Counted from the stretch's first letter, positions 46,001 through 57,618 are shown. The stretch: 64,000 bases of DNA from Schistocephalus solidus (GCA_017591395.1 WEDG01002555.1:62001-126000), one strand, 5' to 3'. The notes: generated by a model not told the origin, from the letters alone. Translations and numbers: made by a program.

Positions 46001-46539
46001 GAGAGAGCAATAGGTCTTCAAAAAGGATGGCTTGAAACGTGCTATTGTTAATCATAAACTGCTTTACAATAAAATAATGCAGAGTGGTTTTAACAAAGGC
46101 CCTATCCTACCGTTGACAACTGGCAAGATTGCGGAAGTCTTAGAAAACAAGGATAAAGCTGAACATCTTTCTCAGTTATTCTGGTCCATCGTGAAAAAAA
46201 GACCCGACTTTTTCCCACCCACTTACGAAGCCGAGGTAATATCTACTATAATTTACTATTCTCTTAACCGAAGAAATCATTCAAGAAGAGGTATTAACCT
46301 TGAAAGAGACGACTTCAGGCACTGGTGCAATCGTAGCCAGCTGTTGAAGTAGCTAACTTCTGAAATGGCCAAACGGCCAGTCTTTCTCTGCCAGGCATCA
46401 TTTACTACTGGGTGCCAACCCTCCGATTCGAAGCCGCAGGCATCACTCCGCTATTCGAGAATGGAGGCAGAGCGTCTATGAATATCTACAGGCCGGTGAG
46501 TCTTACTTCCATTTGATGCCAAATCATAGAGAAAATCAT

Positions 46540-46990
46540 CAAGAAAGTGTTGATGCAGCTCCTCGAACAGAATCACCTCCTCCCCGATACCCAACATGAC
46601 TTTTGCAGTGATAGGTCCTGTCTTATGAAGCCCCGTTTCTCACTCGAACGCTGGACCAAAGCACGCGACGAAGGCCTAATGATTCACACTGTCTAAATCG
46701 ACTTAAAAAAGGTCTTTGGCAGCGTTCCTCACCTGCGTCCCCTGCATAAACTGCGCAGCGTAGACGTTTGTGGAAGCCTCCGTGTATGGATCCAGAACTT
46801 TTTGACTGGATGGCCCCAAAGAGTACAAGTCGGACGCCAGCACTCCTCAGAGGTACCCATGGTGAGTGGCGTCCCACAAGACTCAGTTTAAGGCCCCACG
46901 TTATTCCTTGTTTTCACCAGTGGTTGCATCAGGGACGTAAACCATGATGTATTCCAGTTTGATGATGACATAAAATTGTGGAAATCGTGC
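46540..46990 (+). pseudogene. CR1-like RT palm, broken
   Basis: Shifting frames read KKVLMQLLEQNHLLPDTQHD, LERWTKARDEGLMIHTV-stop-IDL, FGSVPHLRPLHKLRSVDVCG, SGVPQDSV-stop-GPTLFL and FDDDIKLW (46958-46981). The first catalytic Asp motif is degraded (IDLKKVFGSV) and interrupted by in-frame stops; the second box has Asp at its second position. Not functional. Confidence 0.65.
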
Positions 46991-47119
46991 AAATAAACTT
47001 GTGCAGGCTTGAGGAGGTCAAAGCTCTGGCTTATGTCCTTCAAGGTTACTAAGTTCACGTGTCCTTAAATTGGCAGCTGTGGAGCCTCCAGCCCGGTGTG
47101 TAAACTTGACGCGCAAACT

Positions 47120-47400
47120 TGACGTGCAAAACTTGACGCGCATCAAGCTTCTCACTTACCGTCCACGAGCATTGGCGTGTGATTATACTACTCACAATAA
47201 TTGAGTGGTCATTTATGTGCATTATTGTCTGCTTGCATCAGGGAAGTAAACTGTCATGTATTCCTGTTTGCTGATGACATAAAATCGTGGAAATCGTGCA
47301 GGCTTGAGGAGGTAAAAGCTCTGGCTTATGTCCTTCAATGTTAGTAAATGCATGTGTCCTTAAATTGGCAACTGTGGAGCCTCCAGCCCGAGGACTTACT
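47120..47400 (+). repeat. inserted 3' UTR piece and second copy of the RT box region
   Basis: 47120-47222 repeats the 3' region at 47998-48105 (CTTCTCACTTACCGTCCACG, TTATACTACTCACAATAATT). Directly after, 47225-47400 repeats 46918-47095 (GCATCAGGGAAGTAAACTGT, GCTGATGACATAAAATCGTG, GGAGCCTCCAGCCC). So a 3'-end piece lies between two copies of the palm box, the second reading FADDIKSW. Confidence 0.7.
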
Positions 47401-48235
47401 TTCTAAACGTTACAGCATCGCAACCAGTTGACAGCCAGGAGGACTTGGGTGCGTGGGTTACATCTTCACTCAAACCAACACTGAATTGCACAAAGGCGGT
47501 CAAGTCGGCCATTTCTATATTGCAACTCATCAGGCGAGCCTTTATGGGGTTTGACAAAAACAGCTTCCCAAAATATTTTAGGAAGCTTCGCGCAACCGCA
47601 TCTAGAATAAGTCATAAAGACATGAGGACTTTTGACTGCCGAGGACGTTACCGTCTTAAAGAAGGTCGAGAGGTGAATGACAAAAATGACCAAAAAACTG
47701 GGAACAGTAGCCTATGAAAAAAGCCTATCAATCCATAAACTATTTCCCATTTCCTACAGGCAATTACGAGGTGATTCCTTACGCATTACGAATGGCCTAG
47801 ACTATTGCTTTCTTCTTGATAACTTTTTTTCCCCCAGTCTAGCACGCCCAGTTCGCGCGTTTACCCCCTAAAACTGCGCACAAGTAAAGCAAGGATCGAT
47901 GAACGCAAGTTTTTCTTCGGTAACAGAGTGGTTGCAGCGTGGAGGTCTCTGCCCTCGGACATTGTTCTCTCCACTGGTGTGTATTCCTTTAAGTGCAAAC
48001 CTGACGCACATCAGGCTTCTCACTTACCATCCACGCGCATTGGCGTTTGATTATACTACTCACAATAATTGAGTGGTCTTTTGTGTGCATTATTTTCGGC
48101 TTTCGGAAGGCTGATTGATTATCACACGTTTTTCAATTTTCCCCATGTATCGATGCTTTTCATAGCAAATTTGTAAGCAATAGGGAGTTCAAAGGTGTTC
48201 ACCTATCTTTCCCTCAATAAAACTGTACTGAACAG

Positions 48236-49096
48236 GGATCTTAGTCAAATTTTACTTATTCTTCCATAAAGGATATTGAAGGTGAAGTTAACTCGTATTG
48301 ATCAATGTTATACTGTCGATAGGCGGTAATTATGACACGTAAGTATTACGGATTTCATCGAAGAGAAGAGGGCTTACTGTGCTGCGATGGAACAACCTTC
48401 CATCACCTCAACACGATCAGTGGTCTATCAATCATCGGAATCGGAATTTTCCGAAGTAAGCCTGGAAGATTCTACTGGTAGGAATCTTATGTGTGTTAAT
48501 TACTAGAGGATACAGAACTCCGAGAAATGTATGATAGAGCAAACCTAGTGGGAGGCATGTTCTTACTGGCGAAGTTGCGAGAATCCTGCTTGACCTCACG
48601 ATTGCAATTGTCCACAAGGAAGTAGTTGTGACGGGTGCTGTGGCCATAAAAAGGACTCAAGGATGCTATTGCAAACGCCTCGATTTTGCAATTGTCAACT
48701 TCTAAGAAGGGGCTGCTTTATCTAGCTGCTCCTTGAATGCGGTCTATTCAATAAACTGCTCAGTAGTCCAGCAAAGACAATTTTCGAAATGCAAGTTCAA
48801 CTGCATAATTGACAGGATTGAAGGCACCACTCAGTGCCTGTGGCCAATCCTTGCTCGTTGCCGCATATGTATTTGACCTAAATCACAGTATGGATCGTTT
48901 GCAGGTATACCTGCTGGATTTTGTCAGTATATTGGAGATTAACGCCACTGCTGCCAAGTTTAACCTCTGGTCATGTATTTGTCATTATACACCGTTAAAA
49001 AATTACGAAGATGTCCTTCATCACCTAAGTACGGAGGAAGGGTTCGCAGACCAGGTAGTATGGAATATTTATTTTCAGTCGATTTGGTGAGGATGA
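48236..49096. other. unassigned sequence
   Basis: A plus-strand frame of 93 codons at 48809-49090 abuts the LINE 3' end. No known motif and no clear splice signals, so not called. Confidence 0.25.
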
Positions 49097-49865
49097 TAGG
49101 CAACGCCTTTGAAAACCATATTGATTACATGCCAGTGTGCTATATACATCTGTGTGCGTACTGTTAATAACGTAAACTATACAAATAGTATTCACAAAAT
49201 ATAAGTAGCATTGGTTTTTACAAACAACTCGTGTCTGGAGTTGACGTAGTATTACTTCGTGTTAAGATCGTCTAGGGAGACATATAATTATCCAAACGAA
49301 TCTTGAAAAGCTGTAGGGACGTCACCTCCATGACTGATTGCGGGGGATCATTCCACTGTTTTACTACCCGTTGAGTGAAGAATTCAGAGTGGAGGTTTAG
49401 CCTTAACATTTTCGTGCGCAGCTTCATATTTTGTTCAGGAAGAGGAGACGAAGGTGCCTCTGAAACATGTTCTCAAAGCGCCTTTGAAAACCCTATTGTT
49501 TATTTGCCAAAGTGTCATATAAATCTGTTTTCCTACTCTTAATAACGTACACTATATAAATAGTATTCACAAAAGATAAGTAGCATTTTTTTACAAATAA
49601 CTAATAGCTGCAGTTGACATGATAGAACTTAGTGTTAAGAACGTCGAGGGGAAACAAGGGACACATAATTATCCAAGCGATTCTTGAAAAGCTCTAGGGA
49701 CGTCACTTCCACGACAGAGTCCAGGAGATCATTCCACTGTTTTACTACCCGTTGAGTAAAGAATTCAGAGTGGAGGTTTAGCCTTAATATTTTCGTGCGC
49801 AGCTTCGTGTCGTGTCCACGAAGATGAGGAGATAGGTGCCACTGAAACATGTCCTCGAAGTGCAA
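49097..49865 (-). repeat. tandem duplication of a LINE 3' end, unit about 376 bases
   Basis: Two adjacent direct units share GATCATTCCACTGTTTTACT, ACCCGTTGAGT, AAGAATTCAGAGTGGAGGTT and AATAGTATTCACAAAA in the same order, offset by about 376 bases (49100 and 49476). The second unit keeps the RT C-terminal frame; the first is more diverged. Confidence 0.75.
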
Positions 49866-50300
49866 CCCCTGCTCAAGGCCATGTTTTATCTGGTAAAATA
49901 AGGTAAGATCACGTCGTTGCTGCCTGTAACACAGTGGGAATAGATGTAGGCATTACAGTCTCTTCATTTAAGAGTGGTATTTTACACCTCTTACTAGCTT
50001 TGTTGCACGACGTTGAACATTTCTCGAGATATATTTTGCCTTTTGCGAGCCATGGCCACCACGCCTGTATGCCATATTCTAGGCTAGGTCGAACGAAGGT
50101 GCCAGTAGCTGGACTTTCAGCAGTCCTTCAGTTAATATGTTTCCGAAATTTTGTTCCAGTGCTTCCTTGGACTGCGAATGTACCCATAAAGCTTTTTAGG
50201 GCATATTGTGGTTTCTGTTATCAGATGACGCTCGAAGGTAGTTCCAGTAATCCATATTTACTTGCGGAATTTATTCCTTTGCTCTTTATATTTTGCAAAT
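49635..50300 (-). pseudogene. CR1-like RT C-terminal domain
   Basis: Reading from 50300: TGTFVRPSLEYGIQAWWPW, LAKGKIYLEK, a shift, then LQAATT, and finally the frame 49865-49635 with LRTKILRLNLHSEFFTQRVV, KQWNDLLDSVVEVTSLELFK and NRLDNYV. VRP-LEYGIQAW and FFTQRVVKQWNDL are standard landmarks of the CR1/Jockey RT C-terminus. Several shifts and stops. Confidence 0.75.
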
Positions 50301-50579
50301 GATATGGGATCTTGAAGATAAAAGCACTTTTTTCCGCAGTCTCTGTTTCTTCTTTATGCTCCTTTTAACGGTCGGATTGCTCCACGGAGGTCATGCATAT
50401 GGCCTTATTATTCTCATTGGGTAATAGACTTCAATTAGGCACGCTGTAATCCCTTGGAAATGCTGCCAGGTTTCTTTGCTTTCGGTTTTATTTACTTACC
50501 AGATTTCCGCGGATAAGCACGTCATACTGCGTTAAAATACTCTTTCCAAATTTTTCTGCGTCTCTTTATTTGCGGTTGT

Positions 50580-51379
50580 GGAAATAGGAGGGAACAAACG
50601 CAGGTAAAAGCAATATCGTCACTTAACCCTAGTGGTGGTTGTGAGTTCAATTCCCTTATGAATCCTTCTTCTTTAAAGAAAACGACATCTAAAGAATTTG
50701 ACAGTTGACCTTCTCTCAGCCTGGTTTCAAACTCAATGTTCTAGGTAAGGTATTCGTCCAGAGAAAATTGTAGTAGTAAATAATTTAATGACCTTGCTGC
50801 GGCCTTTACTGCGGAACTTTTCCAATGAATACCAGGTGCGTTGAAGTCACCCATGAGTAATAAATTATCCTGATGCCATATCAATTTGAAGGATTTTAGA
50901 ATTTTCACATCATCACTTTCGTTTGAGAAAGGAGGCCGCTAAACAACACATAGGTTAAGCGCGGCAATTGTTTGATTCTAATTTTGCAAGAAATTATTTC
51001 ATACATTAGTAGTACAGTCAGAAATTTCCCTCTGACAGGAAGACAATTCCTGGGAAATATAAAGTGCCACACCTCCACCTCGAAGTTGAACTCTGTCACA
51101 ACCCAGCATGTGGCAGTCCCCGATACTGAATTTGCTAAGGCCCATTTCTTCAGTTAGCCACGTCTCGGTCAATGCAATTATGTGAGGTTTCTGATCAGAG
51201 GCTAGGGATTTGAGCTCATCGAGTTCGTTGAAGAGACTCTGGCAATTGATATAGTATACTTCGAGAGACCGGCCACTAGCGCATCTATTAGTCTTGAAAG
51301 CGGGCGGGTTTTGATGGTTTTGCCTCTTTGATTGGTGAACTATGCAGTCAGCAAGGTCGCATCTCGATGATGATCTCAT
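50580..51379 (-). pseudogene. CR1-like APE endonuclease domain
   Basis: The open part (51379-50999) reads VYYINCQSLFNELDELKSLA, HIIALTETWLTEE and GGGVALYIS: the Asn/Gln, Glu (TETW) and GGGVA motifs of LINE endonucleases. After a stop it continues with LCVVYRP, LLMGDFNAPGIHW (about 50822-50861, the catalytic DFN motif) and PPLGLSDD (50617-50640), where His is normal at the last position. The catalytic outline is therefore nearly complete but interrupted, with the terminal His replaced by Asp. Confidence 0.8.
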
Positions 51380-52269
51380 GACCTCAACTGTCCCCTCTTC
51401 GTTTTGACCCTGGTGTCCACGATGAGTTCCTCCTCTCTCACCTCCACTGGTAGTTACAAACAGTAGCTCTGCCTGCTTTATTATCTCTCACCCGAAAAGG
51501 AGCGTTCCGAACCCTCATACGTTGCCAGCAAAATCACAATACTATCCCATTGCATCTAGGTATTGATTTTTTAGTGAAGCAGTTTTTCCTAGTATTTTTT
51601 TTTAAATTGGCGGCTCGCCGAACTCCGCCTCCGATTTAACCGTAGGAGTTTTTTTACTGCTTCATTTCTAGTTCACCGTATATGTCAAAGATTGTGGACT
51701 ATTATTTTAAAAATGGCAAATCTTTCTGAATCGGATATGCCTACCATATTATTCATTTCTGCTGTTAATATGGCTGCTCACATAGTGCAGCAATTATCCA
51801 CTTTGTATTTATTTTTAGTGCGATACTAAGTTTGTAATGACGGGGCTCTTATGGGCCTTAAATATGCAATTTATTATTATTATTATATTGGTTAAGCTAT
51901 CAGCCTGACTGCTTTAGGCCAAAAAAATATTTTTTGACGTGAATTATTCACCTCTCTCTGATTTTCAGGTTTTTTGCGTCATTGCTTCTTTGCTCTTTCA
52001 GTTCGCTTATCAGTCGATTCATCTTCATTCGTTCTCTGAGCTCATAGTCTGGTTGAAAAAAACTGCAAGCATATTCCGCAGGGACGAATTCTTTGTTGCA
52101 AGAGCTGTGCCTGCGCTTCGGTTTCTAAAATGATTTTTAAGGGTCGTAGCCGAGGGTTTAAATCACTGGATGGCTGAGCGTTCCCTATTCAATATGCTTT
52201 TAGAATGTCAATCAACTCACCGTCTCTTAAAAATGCTGTAACATGCTCTTAAAGAAGACCTAGGTCATG

Positions 52270-52957
52270 TTAAACTTTCTCCCTGGGATTTTTCGACGTT
52301 GATTCTGACACCTCTTTTATAAATGTATTTCGTTTACGAGTAAACCGAGCGCCTGCTGTTTTCGCATCATATAGTTCAACTGACGGAGCTCTCGTTCCCA
52401 GTTCATCTATTTTACTTACTCTGGAAAAACTGGGCACATAGCTCGCAAAGTCCAAATCATTTAAAGATTCGGTCAACCATGTGTTGGTTGTATTTTCTTC
52501 TAATTTACTGCGTTATCCGTTGCTCAATCCAGCCTCCGTTTCGTTAGACGTCTCCCTCTGGAGTTGTTGGCTTAGTTTGCGTTCACATGGTGTACTCACC
52601 TGACAGTCATGCGGTATAACTGGGAGTTTACGTCGGCCTTTAGCAGGCTGCTTACCAGCCGCCTTTGCCTCTGAATGTGCTTGCATAAGGTCTTGTTAGA
52701 CTGTGGTTTTGCGGAAGGTGCTGAGCTACATGGTCTTGCTGCAGTATCGTAGTCTGCCAACCTTTAGACTGTTCTCCAAACGAGTCTGGAGTTTGTTGCA
52801 AGGATTCGGTTCTCTGTCTCCTCGGTTTCCACTCGTGGTTGTGTTCGTTGATGTTCTTACATTCTGGCAGGTGTGTGTAGACGGATTTCTCAACTGTTTT
52901 CGTGCCCACTGTATACTCGGCATCTGGTGGCGTAATCTTGTTGTGCTTTATGGGCAC
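52270..52957 (-). pseudogene. candidate ORF1 remnant of the CR1-like LINE
   Basis: Two minus-strand frames, 52957-52652 and 52476-52270, are separated by stops. They are hydrophilic and rich in Lys, Arg, Ser, Thr and Asn, with no motif I can name. Position 5' of the endonuclease on the same strand is the only reason to call ORF1. There is no clear zinc knuckle or RRM. Confidence 0.35.
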
Positions 52958-53239
52958 TGCTATTATCTCGGAGAGAAAGTCGAGGCTTCCCTCTAAACGT
53001 CTTACTCGCGTGGTAAGATCAAGACACCCATCGCCCTGTGCATGCGCAAGTGGAGGAACTTCGTTAGTGTTCGGTCCTGAAGCCGTTGGTGAAAGACTGC
53101 AACTTTCTTCTTAACTGGTGCCACGGGTTTTGCTAGGCGCTACTAAAAGCAATTGTAATATTTCTGGAAGAACCTGCTCAAAGAATGCAGTGAGCGGTTT
53201 CCTTAAGTTAACAGCCTCATTCTCCTTAAGGTATATATT

Positions 53240-53330
53240 AACGGCTTCACAGACTGGACGCCGCGTGATGGTCAAGTGGTCATGACGCTCGGCTATTAGG
53301 GGTCAAGGGTCAAGGGTTCAAGTCTAGCCA
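53240..53330 (+). repeat. tRNA-like sequence at the gypsy edge
   Basis: GATGGTCAAGTGGTCATGAC and GGGTTCAAGTCTAGCC resemble Pol III A and B boxes at tRNA-like spacing, with a small GGTCAA tandem between. Acceptor ends do not pair convincingly, so it is probably a SINE head or tRNA relic. Confidence 0.35.
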
Positions 53331-53589
53331 GCGACGAGCACTACTTTGTCCTGCAGAGTTTGATCGTACACGCTTACGTTGAACGATAGATGCGAGAGAT
53401 ATTCTCGGATCAGGAGTGTTTACAGAGCGAAGGAATGTTGTCAGACGGCAGATCCTTTGAAGGTTGGGAGTCGTTGATCCGCGGGGCTTCGACTACAGTC
53501 ACGGTTGCTGGACTTGGACAGGGAAAGGAAAGTGAAAGGAAAAGTGTTGGTAGAATCCCCGCCGGTTTTCGCCCGTCCTGTCCGTTTCA
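53330..53589 (-). repeat. 3' LTR of gypsy element, partial
   Basis: 53462-53589 matches 57990-58110 (GTTGGGAGTCGTTGATCC, CGGGGCTTCGACTAC, GTCACGGTTGCTGGACT, GGGAAAGGAAAGTGAAAG, GTCCGTTTCA). On the minus strand it starts with TGAAACGGAC. Weaker matching continues down to about 53330. The rest of the LTR expected from the 5' copy cannot be seen, so it is truncated or replaced. Confidence 0.65.
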
Positions 53590-54219
53590 CTGCGCCCCCC
53601 CCCTCGTGAGTTTGGGCCCTGTGCTCAGTGCCTAGGTCAACAGTAGGTGATGGGATAACTACTTCAACTGTTACGGGGGAACTTGATCTATGGGTAATAT
53701 GGGTAGAGTGTCAGGTGAACATGAGGGAAGTCGACCGCGGTATGGTTTGAGTTTAGAAAAATGGGCTGTAAATGGGGTCGCCTGGGGTTGGACTGCATCC
53801 CTAATCAGGAAGTTGGAAGGAAGAAAAGTGTCTAAAATGACGAAGGGCACCGCCAGGGGTTGTGGAAAGTAGAGGCTGTGCCACAGGGTGGTACTGTATT
53901 GAAGTGTACGACTAAATCGACAGTTTGAAAGGGTTGTCCAGAACATGTACGGTCGTAGTGCATTTTTTGATGCGTCGAAGCAGCTTTGATCAAGGACAGG
54001 GCTGCATTTTGTGCTTTTCGAATAACTTAACGGAGGTGTGTGCCATATTCAGTGGTAAGCATTGGCTAGCATTGAGTCTGCAGTGTGTAGAGGGTGGGTT
54101 AAATCACTTGGAAGGCGTAAGTCACGTCCTGTCATCAAGAAATGTCGTTTAAAACCGGCAGTGGTGTGCATTGAAACGCGGTATGCTAGTTAGCAGAAAG
54201 GAAGGCGGGCATCCCAATC

Positions 54220-54915
54220 GTGTTCAGGATCTTCTTGTAGGAAAGCTAGGAGTATGTTTTTGAAGGTACGGTTGGTTCTCTCGAATAAGCCATTGCCTTC
54301 TGGGTGGTATGGGGTTGTATGAGATTTGCAGACATCTAGTAGTTGACAAACTTCTCGAAATAGTCGGGAGTTGAAATTAGAACCACAATCTGAATGGAAT
54401 GGCAGGGGTGCTCCCTAATGGCAATCCCATTCGCGGGTTATGGCGTTTGCCACCGATTGGGCGTCTTGGTACCCCAGGGGTATCGCTTCGACCCATTTAG
54501 TGAAATAGTCTATCATGACTAATATGTACTCGTAACCCCGTACGGATATTGGCAAAGGTAAAATAATGTCTAGACCAACGCGTTTGCCCGGGAACCTAGT
54601 TATCATCGGTTGCATGGATGCCCTTGGGGATGGGATAGGGGATTTAAATGCAGTGCACGTGTTGCAGGATTGAAAAAATTGCAAAACAGGTGACCGAAGT
54701 TGGGGCCACCAGAACCGCGTATGAGCTGCAAGCTCTGTTTGCTTCTTTCTATGTCCTAACTCTTTGTGAAGGTCTGTCCACACACTTTTGACAAGCGAAC
54801 CAGGTACTACCAGATGTAACTGTTTTTTTATGTTGTTCGCAGTAAAAAAGGATGTCGTGTTTCTAGGGTGAGGTTTGGCCAATGATGGCGGAGGAGTTTT
54901 GCACCTTGGCTGCAT
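54220..54915 (-). pseudogene. gypsy integrase
   Basis: The frame 54915-54415 has a zinc-binding region (HKELGHRKKQ, then CNTCTAF), the first catalytic Asp (RVGLDIILPLP) and VMIDYFTKWVEAIPL. After a break at about 54415, another frame gives HSDCGSNFNSRLF (second Asp) and TPYHPEGNGLFERTNRTFKN (catalytic Glu). All D,D,E landmarks are visible but not in one frame. The first His of the HHCC domain is not evident. Confidence 0.8.
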
Positions 54916-55123
54916 CTCTTGTGAATTCGGCTTATTCCTGCCCTCTAGAATGTAATGCTATATAACGGATGTGTCTGGGTCTGTCTGTTGAGCTGAAGAC
55001 CAGACATCTCGTGTCTGTTCGTCCATAATAATTGCGTTTACTATCGGTTGTAGCGTGTCGGCGTTGGTTGGTGAAGTGGACCATAGGCGGGCATGAAAGC
55101 GTCTGCGTCTGTATTCATTGAAC

Positions 55124-55990
55124 CTAGACGGTATTGGCATTCGAAGTCGAAGTCTTGCAGGATTTTCTTGCCAACGGGCTAAACTGGTCCAGTGGGTCTT
55201 TGAATGACCGTAGCCATTTGAGTGCCCTGTGATCAGTGCGTAGCAGGAAGCGATTGCCTCTCAGGAAGTGTTGAAAATGTTGAACGAACGTAAAGATAGC
55301 AAGCAATTCCCGTCGGAACGTGCAGTAGTTTCGTTGAGTCTTCGAGAGCGTGTGGCTGGCAAAGCAGATAGGGTGTTCTAACCCGTGGTTATCTGTATCC
55401 CATTGCGAAACAGCTAGCGTCGGTATCCAGGATGAAAGTGGAGCATCAGTTTGTGTATTTGGTAACGCAAGGACACGTGCTGAACAGAGTGCAGATTTCA
55501 GTGTATGGAAAGCCTCGTCGCATTCAGAAGTCCATTTAAAGGTTCTGCCTTTCTCTGTCAGTTTATGGAGAGGTGTGGCTATGCACGTGAAGCTGCGGAT
55601 GAACAGGCGGTAGTAAGACGCTAAACCGATGAAACTGCTCGATTGAGTTTGGTTCAGCGGAGTCGGCTAGTTTGAATTTTGTCTCTCTTTTCTGGGATTT
55701 TAGCAATCTGTCCCGTTGATACCCGATAGCCAAGGAAGCTAACTTTTGGTCTTAAAAAACGCATTTCCTAGGGTTAAGTGTTAGTCCCGCATCTCTGAGA
55801 GCTGTAAGGACTAGATTTAGGTTGGCGTTGTGTTCACTTATAGTGCGGCCGAAAATTATGATATCATCTAAGTAGATGAGACAGGTGTGAGGAAATAGAT
55901 CCCCGAGGACCTTCTACATAAGGTGTTCGAACGTTGCGAGGGCGTTACGCAATCCGATAATGCCTTGGGGCACCGTGAACGCGGTGTTTT
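55124..55990 (-). pseudogene. gypsy RT C-terminal part and RNase H
   Basis: LIYLDDIIIFG (about 55848-55880) is the catalytic box of the RT, here with Leu before DD. From 55306, FTFVQHFQHFLRGNRFLLRT and DHRALKWLRSF give the end of RNase H with its TDHRAL motif. Stops and shifts separate the parts. Confidence 0.75.
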
Positions 55991-55991
55991 G

Positions 55992-56848
55992 TCAGTCTTT
56001 AGGGTCTATTTTGACCTGCCAGTATCCGGACTTGAGGTCTAGGGTTGATAACCATTTTGAATCTCCCAGGGCATCTAGTGTATCATCAATACGGGGTAAC
56101 GGAAAAGAGTCACGTACGGTGACCACGTTTAGCCGCCGGTAGTCGACGCACAACCGTAGTTTACCGTCTTTCTTGGGGACGATAGCAATGGGTAATGCCC
56201 ATAGAGAAGATGAGGGGTGGATAATTTCTGCGTTTAATAGTTCGTCTAACAGCTTTTCGACTTCGGCTTTATAATGAATGGGGATGCGGCGGGGTGGCTG
56301 CAACAGTGATTTGGCGGAACCTGTATCGATCACATGTTGCATTTTATTTGCGCGTCCGATTTCTGATGGTGCCCAGGCAAACACTTCGAGAAATGATTGC
56401 AGAATGAACTTTAGCTCTGATAGATGGTGAGGATCTACGTCAGATATTTGGGATGACAGTTCGACAAGGTTTGTTGATGGGAACGTTACTGATGCAATCA
56501 CCGCTTCATATATATGATCGTGGTTCATCTCTGTTGATGCTATTTTATAGGTCGGCGTAGTTCTTAGGTGTAACTGTCGGCCTTTGACGTGTATAATACA
56601 GTCTGCTTTGGAGAGGAAATCGCTTCCTAGTATGAAATCCCAATCAAGGTTGGGGGTGACTAAGAAGCCGTGTTGGATCGTTGTAGAGCCAAGCCACACC
56701 AACAACTGTATCTTACCCGTGATTCTCATTGAAGTATTATTGGCAGACTTAGGGTTCGGCCTAGGGTAAGATCTGATTGCAGTCGTGAATATGGGAAGGG
56801 GATCGTAGAGGCCTGTAAAACTGAAAAATTAGCTCCTGTATCGACAAA
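55992..56848 (-). pseudogene. gypsy protease and RT N-terminal part
   Basis: FVDTGANFSVL, the aspartic protease active-site motif, lies at about 56816-56848 in one frame. The 245-codon frame 56729-55992 gives NLDWDFILGSDFL (protease C-terminal part) and then RT: PPRRIPIHYKAEVEKLLDEL, AIVPKKDGKLRLCVDYRRLN and WLSTLDLKSGYWQVKID with the first catalytic Asp in LDLKSGYWQ. This is the best kept part of the element. Confidence 0.8.
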
Positions 56849-56879
56849 TGCTCGTTTTTATCTCCCGCGTGGTTAATAT

Positions 56880-57618
56880 TTACTGTAAGGAATGGAAATA
56901 TTGAGTGCATCTGGGCACAAGCAGGCAAAACAGATCTACACTTACAGTTGGAGTTGTGTCCACAGCGACGGGCGTGGGATCCAAAGGCGGCACAATATTG
57001 ACAACCTGGGCGGTAGTTCGGGAACCGAACTGGTAGTTGAGGAGTCTGTCGAGCAGGCACATCAGTTTGAGTATCGCTGACACGGCTACTTATGTTCTGG
57101 ACGTCTGCATGTGACTGAAAGTCGTCCTATCTCTTGTATTGACGGATTACCGCCGCCAGGCTTTGTGGGGGGTGGAGGAGGAAAATGTTTGCAGCAGTAC
57201 GATCAAGAAGTCCTGACACAAAATGGTGTAGTATGAGTTCCTCTCGATCAACCTGTGGTAGGTTTGGGAATGTAAGGGATGCCAGGGGACCATGGTCTAG
57301 GGCGAATTCATCTAAAGATTGGTTGCGAGTTTGGCGAAGGTTTGCAAAACGTTGATTGGCAGTCCCCGGAATTAACTGGTTGTCAAAGAGAGAGGACAGC
57401 AACGCGGTTGCCATGGGAAACGGTGCGTTCATATGAACTTCTGCAGTAAGGGCAAGTTTGCGGGTTGCAGGAGAGGGGAACCTTACAATATAGCGGGTGT
57501 GGTTGGTTGGGGGAACGTCGGCGAGGAAGAAGGACAGTTCGATCAGCCAATTACGAATGTTTTGGCCCCGTTGGTAAGCGTTGGGGGCTAGAAGGGGGTT
57601 GGGTTGGCTGTCTGACAT
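56880..57618 (-). pseudogene. gypsy gag and zinc knuckle
   Basis: The frame 57618-57127 (MSDSQPNPLLAPNAYQRGQN to PPQSLAAVIRQYKR) has gag-like content, with LADVPPTNHTRY and FANLRQTRNQSLDEFA resembling flatworm gypsy capsids. A shifted frame holds CQYCAAFGSHARRC (about 56962-57003), a knuckle-like motif before the protease. Function as capsid and nucleocapsid is inferred from position and composition. Confidence 0.65.

Larger units (their letters stand above)
46032..48235 (+). mobile_element. CR1/Jockey-like LINE, rearranged, plus strand
   Basis: In order: KAEHLSQLFWSIVK (linker before RT), EQNHLLPDTQHDF, VPHLRPLHKLRSV, VWIQNFLTGWPQRVQVG, MVSGVPQDSV, FDDDIKLWKSC (the catalytic box), then a repeated palm piece, LGAWVTSSLKPTLN, AISILQLIRRAFMGFDK, and RIDERKFFFGNRVVAAW near 47893-47945. 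This is CR1/Jockey RT order, ending in a 3' region with AATAAA at 48216. Many stops and shifts occur. The 5' endonuclease is not seen. Confidence 0.7.
49097..53120 (-). mobile_element. CR1-like LINE, minus strand, RT palm missing
   Basis: Minus-strand order: ORF1-like frames (52957-52270), an AT-rich inter-ORF segment (about 51960-51390), the endonuclease (51379-50580), then the RT C-terminus (about 50290-49640) and a duplicated 3' end. The RT fingers and palm are absent: only about 300 bases lie between the endonuclease end and the C-terminal TFVRPSLEYGIQAW-type motif. The copy is internally deleted rather than 5'-truncated. The inter-ORF segment is nearly identical to 62.94-63.63 kb, so related copies moved relatively recently. 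Confidence 0.7.
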
